The notes under the pieces are model-generated. The model was given only the letters and a program-made list of their open reading frames with translations, was not told the DNA's origin and did no database searches. DNA of 64,000 nt, from positions 124,001 to 188,000 of the forward strand of contig NZ_CALBWS010000001.1 in the NCBI RefSeq assembly GCF_937468385.1, in the 5' to 3' direction. This stretch comes from Neobacillus rhizosphaerae. Its GTDB lineage: Bacteria; Bacillota; Bacilli; Bacillales; Cytobacillaceae. Position numbers and translations under genes: made by a program. Positions 1 through 7,265 of the stretch are shown here, piece by piece; position 1 is the first letter of the stretch, and each line of letters begins with the position of its first letter.

Positions 1-227
1 AGAATCGGGATATCCTTTTCAGTTCGGATTGCTTTGCAAATTTGAAAACCATCAACCCCTGGAAGCATAAGATCGAGCAGCACCAAATCAACCTTTTCCC
101 GTAATGCTTTTTTTAAGCCATCATCACCTGTTAGCGCAATCTCAACCGAAAATCCATCTATTTCTAAGTAATCCCGCTCAAGCTCGGCGATACTTTTATC
201 ATCTTCAATAATTAAGATCCGTTTCAT
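1..227 (-). CDS. Response regulator, N-terminal part (runs off left edge)
   Basis: Only the receiver domain start is present. The translation begins MKRILIIEDD, with the acidic pair after the first beta strand, and has the phosphoacceptor aspartate at about residue 52 in the motif LLDLMLPG. The output domain lies outside the window, so the OmpR/PhoB class is inferred from the partner kinase type, not seen. The ATG overlaps the stop of the upstream histidine kinase as ATGA, so the two are translationally coupled. It is the last visible gene of a minus-strand operon that also encodes an ABC exporter. Confidence 0.9.
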   Translation of the reverse strand, partial: MKRILIIEDDKSIAELERDYLEIDGFSVEIALTGDDGLKKALREKVDLVLLDLMLPGVDGFQICKAIRTEKDIPI

Positions 228-1684
228 TTTTCTTCACCCGCTTTTTTTAACGTAAATAGGATTGTTGTTCCTTTTCCTTGTTGACTTTCCGCCCAGATGG
301 AACCATGATGCTCTTCGATAATTCGCTTCGCAATGGATAATCCCAGTCCACTTCCGCCTTTTTCCGTTCCTCGTGCCATATCGGCACGATAAAAGCGATC
401 AAAAATCATGGGTATATTCTCTTCAGAAATCCCAGGGCCGTTGTCATTCATTTTGAAAAGAACAAAAGAATCTACAGTGGATAAATGAAAGGAAAGCTCT
501 TTGTTCGGTTTATCAATATACTTTAAAGAATTATCGACAATATTGGTTATTACTCGTTTCAGATGCTCCCGATCACCTATTATCAGGTAATCACCATTTT
601 TATCTATGTTTAAGTTAATTTCAACTTTCATTTCTTCCAAATCAAAGCGAAGCTCTTCCACAAAATCCTGAAGATAGTGATCAAAATGAATCGTTTCAAA
701 ATGAAAAGGAAGGCGCTGGAGGTCTAATTTAGAATATAAAAAGAGTTCATCAATCATATGATCCAAGTCGATAGATTTCGAATGAATCGTTTGAATATAG
801 CGATCGATTTTTTCCGGGCTGTTAGCTACACCATCGCGAATTCCTTCAACATATCCTTTAATGGTGGTAATCGGTGTTTTTAAATCATGAGAAATATTGG
901 CGATCAGTTCTTTGCGATTTTCCTCATAGGCTACCTGCTTTTCAATCGATTCTTTTAACCTAACACGCATTTCTTCAAACCCTTGGGCAAGCTGACCAAT
1001 TTCATCCTTAGATGTTACAGGAATTGGAAGGGTAAGGTCACCTTCTTTCATATGCTTGGCAGCCTTTTGTAATGCTCGAATTGGGCGAATGATACTTCTC
1101 GACACATAGTAAGTCAACAATCCATTTGTTACGATTAGGATAACGATCAAAACAATAAATAAAATTGGGAACGAGGACCGAACAAATTTAGCAAAACTAC
1201 TTGCATCCGTTACAAAGAACAATGAACCTTGAGAACCATCTGGATAGAAAAAATCAAGTTTTTTTATCGAGATTACTTGATGATCAATTTGTTCAACGGG
1301 ATCAACTTCACCAAATAAACCAAATGGCGGAAGTTCCTCCACATCTAGACCTTTTAATTTAGCTGGTAAGTAAATGATTTTATCTCCTTTTCTCACCACT
1401 AATGAGTTGCCACCCGTTTTATTTAATTGACTGTTAATCTTCTTTAAATAGGTTTGATCCAAAAATTTTCCTGAGTTTTTCATTGTTTCCTTGTGTAAAT
1501 CAATATATAATTGATTTTTTTCAGAAATATGATGGTGATGCTCTGGTGGCAAGTAGATGTTTCGCAATTCTTTTATATCCCCTCTAAAAAGTAAAGCCAC
1601 TAAAAGGCCGGACAAAACAACAAATAATATTGGCACTAGAATCATTGCCAGATAGGATAATAAAAGTCTTAAACGAATGGACAT
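224..1684 (-). CDS. Membrane sensor histidine kinase
   Basis: Bacterial two-component sensor kinase of 486 residues. It has an N-terminal membrane helix (about 7-33), an extracytoplasmic sensor region of roughly 135 residues containing a short His run (about 49-52), a second helix (about 171-195), a HAMP linker, a HisKA motif NISHDLKTP with the phosphorylated His near 268, and a C-terminal ATPase domain with the N box (NIVDNSLKY), the DNGPG box and the GGSGLGL box. It lies 20 bp downstream of an ABC-2 permease and overlaps the response regulator by 4 bp. The likely role is envelope-stress or antimicrobial sensing that controls the adjacent exporter. The specific signal cannot be read from the sequence. 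Confidence 0.93.
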   Translation of the reverse strand: MSIRLRLLLSYLAMILVPILFVVLSGLLVALLFRGDIKELRNIYLPPEHHHHISEKNQLYIDLHKETMKNSGKFLDQTYLKKINSQLNKTGGNSLVVRKGDKIIYLPAKLKGLDVEELPPFGLFGEVDPVEQIDHQVISIKKLDFFYPDGSQGSLFFVTDASSFAKFVRSSFPILFIVLIVILIVTNGLLTYYVSRSIIRPIRALQKAAKHMKEGDLTLPIPVTSKDEIGQLAQGFEEMRVRLKESIEKQVAYEENRKELIANISHDLKTPITTIKGYVEGIRDGVANSPEKIDRYIQTIHSKSIDLDHMIDELFLYSKLDLQRLPFHFETIHFDHYLQDFVEELRFDLEEMKVEINLNIDKNGDYLIIGDREHLKRVITNIVDNSLKYIDKPNKELSFHLSTVDSFVLFKMNDNGPGISEENIPMIFDRFYRADMARGTEKGGSGLGLSIAKRIIEEHHGSIWAESQQGKGTTILFTLKKAGEEK

Positions 1685-1704
1685 CTATTCCACAACTTTC
1701 TTCT

Positions 1705-2439
1705 TTAGAATTCTTTTCTGCTAAACTTATAGTAGCCTACTGTAAAAAATAATGCACTAAATGATACGAGGTAAATCGTTCTTCCCATAGTAACCATAGT
1801 AAAACCGCTATTTATCCAGCGTTGGTACCAATCGTTATCATAGGCCGGCAGCCACTGGGCAATACCTGGAAAAAGATAGGTTAAAACTACCATAACTAGG
1901 TAAAGTAGGATAGAAAATGTTAATGCCTTGCTGCTTGAACCGAACCATAGTGCCAGGAAAACCAAGAGAATCCCAATTGCCATTAATGGAAACCATGATA
2001 ACAAAAACGCTGAGAGGCTTATTAATAATCCACTAAATGTGAAGTTCTCAAGCCAAATCGCCCCTGTTATTAATGATGAAAGACAGACAAGCATTAAAAG
2101 AGTCAATAAGTATATGCCCGTACAGACAATCTTGGAAGTAAACAGCTTGAACCGTGATAATGGACGGACAAGCAGGAAGGACAGTGTTTTTTGTTCTTGT
2201 TCTCCTGCAAACATATCACTAACACACAATGCCAATAATAATGGTAGGTAAAAGGATACGGCTAAGCTTAAAATCACGAGTGGGAATGACTCGCCATCAA
2301 ACGCTGTGAAACCAAACTTGTTTTGCATCATTTGAATAGCTGGGCCAACAAGTAAAGGGAATAATGCTGAGAGGCAAAACAACACAATGGATGATTTTTT
2401 CCGTAATAACTTGTTCCACTCATTTTGTAAGTTGGGCAT
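1705..2439 (-). CDS. ABC-2 type transporter permease
   Basis: Integral membrane subunit of 244 residues with about six hydrophobic helices and the short charged linker EQEQKTLSFLLVRPLSRF, typical of ABC-2 permeases (NatB/YtrC-like). It probably forms a homodimer with the ATPase encoded immediately upstream, whose 3' end overlaps this gene by 20 bp. The substrate is unknown. Coupling to a two-component system resembles Bacillus antimicrobial-peptide or cell-wall-stress exporters, but the permease is too small to be a BceB-type protein, which has about ten helices and a large extracellular loop. Confidence 0.88.
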   Translation of the reverse strand: MPNLQNEWNKLLRKKSSIVLFCLSALFPLLVGPAIQMMQNKFGFTAFDGESFPLVILSLAVSFYLPLLLALCVSDMFAGEQEQKTLSFLLVRPLSRFKLFTSKIVCTGIYLLTLLMLVCLSSLITGAIWLENFTFSGLLISLSAFLLSWFPLMAIGILLVFLALWFGSSSKALTFSILLYLVMVVLTYLFPGIAQWLPAYDNDWYQRWINSGFTMVTMGRTIYLVSFSALFFTVGYYKFSRKEF

Positions 2440-3163
2440 TTTGGTTCACTTCCTTCCCTTTACGAATGTGGTTAATATAAAAGGATTCAAAGGTTTGACC
2501 TTCAGCTAGTTGATTTTTATCCACTTCGGCAATGATTTTCCCCTTTGAAAGAATGGCGATTCGATTACATAAACGCTCAACCTCATCAATTAAATGAGTA
2601 GAGAGGATAAAGGTGACACCTTCGTCTTTCGCTAACCGGCTAATAAGTTCCTGAAAATCAAGTTTCCCTTCAATATCTAGGCCATTTGTTGGTTCATCCA
2701 AAATAACAAAAGATGGCTTGGAAAGTAGTGCCGCCGCTAAATATAAACGTTGCCGCATCCCTGTTGAAAAAGATTTCACTTTTTCATGCTTATGCTCCTC
2801 CATTCCTACCCAATGGAGTACTTCATCAATTCTCCCTTTTTCAAGGGAAGGATATAATCTTGCTGCTAACAAAAGATTTTGATAGGCCGTTAAATAATCA
2901 AACGCTTCGACCCCACTGATAAGTGTTCCAACCGATTGCATCGCCAGTTCAAAATGTTCCATGACATTATAACCATTAATCAATATTTTCCCCTGCTCAG
3001 GATGGCTTAATGCTACGATACACTTCATCAATGTCGTTTTCCCTGCACCGTTTGGGCCCAATAACCCGAAAATCTCACCATGTTCTACCGAAAAACTAAT
3101 ATTTTCAACACCGCGTCCATTTTTATATTGTTTTGTTACGTTTTGCAGTTCAAGAACTGGCAC
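2420..3163 (-). CDS. ABC transporter ATP-binding protein
   Basis: Cytoplasmic nucleotide-binding subunit with Walker A GPNGAGKT, Q loop, signature FSTGMRQRL, Walker B FVILDEP and the H-loop histidine in STHL. I chose the GTG at 3163 because the sequence AAGGAG ends about 9 bases upstream. An in-frame GTG at 3172 falls inside that ribosome-binding site, although it would add only three residues. The gene overlaps the permease gene downstream and belongs to the operon that also carries the kinase and regulator. The C-terminal ~40 residues lack an obvious regulatory domain. Confidence 0.92.
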   Translation of the reverse strand: MPVLELQNVTKQYKNGRGVENISFSVEHGEIFGLLGPNGAGKTTLMKCIVALSHPEQGKILINGYNVMEHFELAMQSVGTLISGVEAFDYLTAYQNLLLAARLYPSLEKGRIDEVLHWVGMEEHKHEKVKSFSTGMRQRLYLAAALLSKPSFVILDEPTNGLDIEGKLDFQELISRLAKDEGVTFILSTHLIDEVERLCNRIAILSKGKIIAEVDKNQLAEGQTFESFYINHIRKGKEVNQNAQLTK

Positions 3164-3236
3164 ACCTCTCACTCCTTTTTACAGCAGTTTTATATAAGCA
3201 AGGTTCCCCTTGTAATAGTCATTTTTTTGAACCAAG

Positions 3237-3262
3237 GGCAGAGGAAAGTGTCCCCTCTGCCT
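3237..3262 (-). other. Strong hairpin between secreted-protein gene and ABC gene
   Basis: The arms GGCAGAGG and CCTCTGCC form a GC-rich stem just after the secreted-protein gene. On the minus strand it is not followed by a U-run, so it is not a clear intrinsic terminator. It may be a processing or partial read-through structure that sets the ratio of the first gene to the exporter genes. Confidence 0.5.
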
Positions 3263-3290
3263 CATTGGTAATAATCTTTACCTTAGCAAA

Positions 3291-4190
3291 TTAATCTTCA
3301 TGGCCTGTATGCTTATCTTGTACTTTGACAACCTTTTTGCCTGTCAAATCAACGTTTGTAACTTTTGAATTATTTAACTGATCGAATTTATTTGCAAGCT
3401 TTAATACAAGATCATGGTGTGTACCATTTACATCCTCACCGGAGACATAAATAGTGGCTTCTTGACCGACTAAGTATTCATTCTTATCCACTACGCCTTT
3501 TAAGACAACACGGGATACGTTTATGTTATTTGTTAGTTGTGGAAGCTGTGGTTTTAGGTCAGCAAACTGTAAAGAACCGAATTCCGCTTTTTCCATATGA
3601 TTCTTCCGCTGGTCGATGTTCTTAAGGAAGAAAGATACTACAGCCTGTCCAACGGTAGGTATTTGATTTTTAGAAAGATCAAGCTGTAACTCGGTATTCC
3701 CATTCGCTATATCTTTCGCTGTAATCTTATCTTGATAATTTTTTGTTAAAGCATCAAAGATTGCCTCTACATCTTTTTGCATTTTTGGTGAGAGGTTTTC
3801 ATCTTTATGCTCCTTATGCTTAAACTCTTTCTTATGTTCACTTTCTTCTTTTACATAGTATTTATCGTCCTTACTGCTCTTCACGACCGTCTGATTCGCT
3901 TTTGAAAAATAATCAACTTTTGTCGTTGTACCGCCATTTGTAACACTTACATTGCTATTTCCAGATTCATCCTTTAAATTCGCTGTGTTCAAGGAATCAA
4001 CCAGGTACATCTCCTTGCCATTATCCGATAATGACGCTGAAGTATGAGCCGTAAAACTGTTGATGGTATGCGTTTTTTTAACAGCCGTCTTGAATAGGTC
4101 GTATCCGGATGTGGATGCAGATGCAGATAAAACACCTCCAACCATTAATAATCCACTGATACCAGCAACAGCCAGCACTTTCTTATTCAT
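3291..4190 (-). CDS. Secreted protein of unknown function next to ABC/two-component genes
   Basis: Protein of 299 residues with a classical signal peptide: Lys-rich start MNKKVLAV, hydrophobic core, likely cleavage after SASAS. There is no lipobox cysteine. The mature part is hydrophilic, with a Lys/Glu/His-rich stretch (about 125-150) and beta-rich repeats such as DKYYVKEES and ATIYVSGEDV, reminiscent of periplasmic LolA-like folds, though I cannot assign a family. I chose the ATG at 4190 because GGAGGAAG lies just upstream; a longer reading begins at 4253 but its extra residues are translated ribosome-binding site. It is the first gene ahead of the exporter and kinase, so it may be a sensor partner or a regulated product. 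Confidence 0.75.
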   Translation of the reverse strand: MNKKVLAVAGISGLLMVGGVLSASASTSGYDLFKTAVKKTHTINSFTAHTSASLSDNGKEMYLVDSLNTANLKDESGNSNVSVTNGGTTTKVDYFSKANQTVVKSSKDDKYYVKEESEHKKEFKHKEHKDENLSPKMQKDVEAIFDALTKNYQDKITAKDIANGNTELQLDLSKNQIPTVGQAVVSFFLKNIDQRKNHMEKAEFGSLQFADLKPQLPQLTNNINVSRVVLKGVVDKNEYLVGQEATIYVSGEDVNGTHHDLVLKLANKFDQLNNSKVTNVDLTGKKVVKVQDKHTGHED

Positions 4191-4341
4191 TTTTCTTCCT
4201 CCTTCAATGCATAGTGTTGTAACATAATAAGAATAGATGACCAAACTAAACAAACTATTAATGAACTATTAATAATTTCTTAAATCGGAAGCTTATGGTA
4301 AAAGTAATCAGTGGTGGATGGGACCAATGATCATTAAATTG

Positions 4342-4378
4342 AAAAAGCAATCCCCCCATAATGGAAGAATTGCTTTAA
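4342..4378 (-). terminator. Intrinsic terminator after TerC-family gene
   Basis: On the minus strand, AAAGCAAT pairs with ATTGCTTT across a GC-containing loop and is followed by TTTTTC. It lies directly after the stop of the TerC-family gene. Confidence 0.7.
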
Positions 4379-4394
4379 ATTATTTCTGTTAAAG

Positions 4395-5180
4395 TTATAA
4401 AACTTTTGGTTCTTTTTTCACTGATTCATTGGCTTTATCTTTGGAGAAAAACCAGCCTGCTGCGGCAATTCCTACTAACACGACGTAAAAGGTCACCTTC
4501 CATTCAGTTGAATGCGCAAATTCCTCATTAAGAATCGATAATGCCGGATGTGAAAGTGTGTAGACGGCTAGCTTAACACCAACCCAGCCAACAATCGTAA
4601 AGGCGGCAATCTCTAGACCTGGCCTTCTTTCTAAAAGCTTTACAAATTGGTTTGCAGCGAAGCGCATAATTATTAAGCCAATAATACCACCAGCAAAAAT
4701 AACTAGGAATTTACCTCCATCAAGTCCACCGATATTTGGCAGTGGTGTATCTGGAAGCACAACCGCCATCGCTACGGCAGCAAGAATGGAATCGACCGCA
4801 AAAGCAATGTCCGCCACTTCCACCTTTAAAACCGTCGACCAAAAGCCACTATGTTTTCGAACTTCTTTTTCCTCTTTTTCCTCCTCTTTTCCTTTTATAA
4901 CCTTTCGAAAAACATGATTGCCGGCCATAAATAACAAATAAAGAGCTCCAATAGCTTGAACCTGCCACACATCAACTAAAAACGAAATCACAAACAAAGA
5001 AGCAAAGCGGAACACAAACGCCCCTGCTAATCCATAAAACAATGCCTTTTTCCGTTCCTGTTCAGGTAGGTGCTTCACCATAATCGCGAGTACCAAGGCG
5101 TTATCAGCTGCTAAAAGCCCTTCCAATGCCACCAGAATGATTAAAACCCATCCGTATTCAAGTAACAGAGTTAAATCCAT
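4395..5180 (-). CDS. TerC-family integral membrane protein (YkoY-like)
   Basis: A 261-residue protein with seven or more hydrophobic helices. It carries the TerC-family acidic motifs in membrane segments: EGLLAADNALVLA near the N-terminus and EVADIAFAVDSI in the middle, with a charged Lys/Glu linker between. TerC proteins such as YkoY export Mn2+ or load exported metalloproteins with Mn2+. The start at 5180 is set by GAGGAGG just upstream; a longer frame from 5234 runs through the leader hairpin tail. The gene is preceded by a yybP-ykoY (Mn2+) riboswitch, which supports a role in manganese handling. Confidence 0.9.
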   Translation of the reverse strand: MDLTLLLEYGWVLIILVALEGLLAADNALVLAIMVKHLPEQERKKALFYGLAGAFVFRFASLFVISFLVDVWQVQAIGALYLLFMAGNHVFRKVIKGKEEEKEEKEVRKHSGFWSTVLKVEVADIAFAVDSILAAVAMAVVLPDTPLPNIGGLDGGKFLVIFAGGIIGLIIMRFAANQFVKLLERRPGLEIAAFTIVGWVGVKLAVYTLSHPALSILNEEFAHSTEWKVTFYVVLVGIAAAGWFFSKDKANESVKKEPKVL

Positions 5181-5235
5181 AAATAATTTCCTCCTCAATA
5201 ATAGGTGTTTTTCTAAAATACTCCTTTTACCCATA

Positions 5236-5392
5236 AAAATAGGCCTTTACTGATTACAGTAAAGGCCTAGAAAACACAGAAAAGACCTTTACAGTACTGT
5301 AAAGGTCTTGCTAACAACGTAATGTTGCCAATAAAGCCGGAGAAAGATTTCTCGAAATGACGACTTTATTGTAGCAGCTACTCCCCTTTAAA
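5236..5392 (-). promoter_or_regulatory. yybP-ykoY (Mn2+) riboswitch with two hairpins
   Basis: Read on the minus strand, the leader has the two conserved aptamer elements of the yybP-ykoY class: AAAGGGGAGTAGC at the 5' side (about 5378-5390) and AGCAAGACCTTTAC at the 3' side. The latter merges into a near-perfect hairpin (5281-5310, arms AAGACCTTTACAG). A second hairpin follows at 5241-5268 (arms AGGCCTTTACTG) with a run of five U residues at 5236-5240, a complete intrinsic terminator. Metal binding is known to sequester the switching strand and allow read-through. A separate stem with CGTAATGTTG lies between the two aptamer elements. Confidence 0.92.
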
Positions 5393-5419
5393 AAGGAAAT
5401 ATTTTATTACTATTAATAT

Positions 5420-5449
5420 ATTATACTCTTAATCCGATGTCAATGTCAG
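5420..5449 (-). promoter_or_regulatory. Sigma-A promoter of the riboswitch leader
   Basis: Minus strand: -10 TATAAT at 5425-5420 and -35 CTGACA at 5449-5444, separated by 18 bases. The predicted transcription start is about 20 bases before the AAAGGGG aptamer element. A closer TTGACA overlaps this -35 but would leave a spacer of only 12 bases. Confidence 0.7.
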
Positions 5450-5464
5450 TTTAGCAGATTACCA

Positions 5465-6997
5465 TTATAGTCCATAGACCCTAGCATATTTTTTTTCAAG
5501 ATACTCGACAAGGTAGTCAGCATTTAATTCCTCACCTGTTACCCTAACGATCAATTCATTCGGAGTGTAAAGCCTTCCGTACTGATGAATATTTTCCTTT
5601 AACCATTCTTGAATCAAATCGAACCTGCCACTTTCGATATGTTGAGAAAAATCAGGAAGATCTTTTTGAATCGTACGAAGAATTTGCGCAGCATAGAGAT
5701 TACCTAGTGAATAAGAAGGGAAATAACCAATGCCCCCAAACGACCAATGTACATCCTGCAATACACCAACAGTGTCATTGCTTGGTGTAATACCTAGGTA
5801 ATCCTGCATTTTCTGATTCCATATCGCCGGAAGGTCTTTCGCTTCAATCTCTCCCCCAATTAAAGCCTTTTCAATTTCATATCGGAGCATAATATGAAGA
5901 TTATAGGTTAACTCATCTGCTTCCACACGGATAAAAGAAGGCTCTACTGTATTTACGGCACGATAAAACTCCTCAATAGAAACATTTTCCAATTGCTTCG
6001 GAAAATACTCTTGGAGCTTAGGGAAAAAGAATTTCCAGAATTCCATGCTCCGTCCGACCATATTTTCTAAAAATCTTGATTGTGATTCGTGAATTCCAAA
6101 TGAGGCCCCGCTTTGTAACACAGAATCTTCATATTCAGGATTTACATGCTGCTCATATATTCCATGTCCCGCTTCATGAATGGTTCCAAAAAGTGCGGAA
6201 CGGACATTTTTCTCTAAATAACGGGTGGTTAACCGCACATCTCCAATGTTAACCGTTTGAGCAAATGGGTGAACCGTTTCATCTAAACGTCCTGCCTCCA
6301 TATCGAATCCAATGATTGGCAAGATGAAACGGTTAAACTCTTTTTGTTTTTCAATATCGAACGATTGGTCAAAAACTTCAACCTGTGTTGGTTTTCCATA
6401 TTGTTGAATCCGCTCTAATAGTTTTACACTTGATTCTCTTAGTTTAGCAAATAAAGGATCTAATCTTTTCACCGTTAAACCTGGTTCAAATTCGTCCAGC
6501 AGCGCATCATACGGATGGTCCTCGTACCCATAGATTTCAGCAAACTTTCTTTTGAAATCAACTATTTTTTCTAAAGCAGGCAGATAGTGAGCAAAATCAT
6601 TGTTCTCCCTTGCTTCTTCCCAGGCATCATTCGCCTGCGCAGTTAAAATGCTGTATTCCTGAAAAAGATTAGCTGGAATGCTTTTAGATTTTTGGTAGTA
6701 CTCTTTGTACTCTCTAACCTTTGCTTTAGTCACACCGTCTAATATCTTGAAATTTTCCTGGGAGGATAATGTTTCTAAAAGATTGCCCATTTCCTGTGAG
6801 ACCGAGAGCTTAAACACTTCTGTCCTCAAGGTTCCGGTTGCTTTGGCAAAAACACTTCTCCCTTTTTTCGGTGCCATAACCTTTTGATCCCAATCAACTA
6901 ACCCTATGATACTTGAATAATGAGTAATTTTTTCATCAATTGCCTTAAATTGTTCCAATGCCTTCTGTACAGTTGCATCAATCACTTTTTGGTTCAA
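5465..6997 (-). CDS. ypwA: M32-family metallocarboxypeptidase (YpwA-like)
   Basis: A 510-residue thermostable carboxypeptidase 1/Taq family enzyme, cytoplasmic, that removes C-terminal residues from peptides. The Zn2+-binding HExxH is present as TIHEAGHGIYEQ near residue 275, followed by the family motif HESQSRFLEN and by GIGYFPSYSLGNLYAAQ near the C-terminus. The length matches B. subtilis YpwA (about 500 residues). Translation starts at TTG 6997, with AGGGGG 8 bases upstream. It stands alone on the minus strand, back to back with the penicillin-binding protein gene. Confidence 0.93.
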   Translation of the reverse strand: MNQKVIDATVQKALEQFKAIDEKITHYSSIIGLVDWDQKVMAPKKGRSVFAKATGTLRTEVFKLSVSQEMGNLLETLSSQENFKILDGVTKAKVREYKEYYQKSKSIPANLFQEYSILTAQANDAWEEARENNDFAHYLPALEKIVDFKRKFAEIYGYEDHPYDALLDEFEPGLTVKRLDPLFAKLRESSVKLLERIQQYGKPTQVEVFDQSFDIEKQKEFNRFILPIIGFDMEAGRLDETVHPFAQTVNIGDVRLTTRYLEKNVRSALFGTIHEAGHGIYEQHVNPEYEDSVLQSGASFGIHESQSRFLENMVGRSMEFWKFFFPKLQEYFPKQLENVSIEEFYRAVNTVEPSFIRVEADELTYNLHIMLRYEIEKALIGGEIEAKDLPAIWNQKMQDYLGITPSNDTVGVLQDVHWSFGGIGYFPSYSLGNLYAAQILRTIQKDLPDFSQHIESGRFDLIQEWLKENIHQYGRLYTPNELIVRVTGEELNADYLVEYLEKKYARVYGL

Positions 6998-7265
6998 TTG
7001 TAGACCCCCTATTCTTTATTCTGTTCTTTAACGGATGTTTGTTTATGAAACAACTGTATCCCTTTTTGATTATAAGTTAAAAATTCAAATAAGGGAAAAA
7101 ATTAGAAAAATTTTCATTGGACAAAAAACTCCATCAAGAAAAAGAATGTCGATTACTTATGAAATATACAATTCTAGTTTTCGTCTACTTCTAAGATGCT
7201 GACCTGTATAAATTTAACATATTAATGTAAAAACTAAAATTTAATATAAAGGATGTGGAAACATA

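Noticed and set aside
1928..2251. Plus-strand frame of 107 codons opposite the ABC-2 permease, and similar long frames elsewhere (for example 9810-10139, 38362-37991 and 42554-42276)
   Set aside because: They lie antisense to, or in another frame of, well-supported genes, have no ribosome-binding site and no recognisable motifs.
3237..3262. Intrinsic terminator after the secreted-protein gene
   Set aside because: The stem is strong but no U-run follows on the minus strand, so I list it only as a hairpin.
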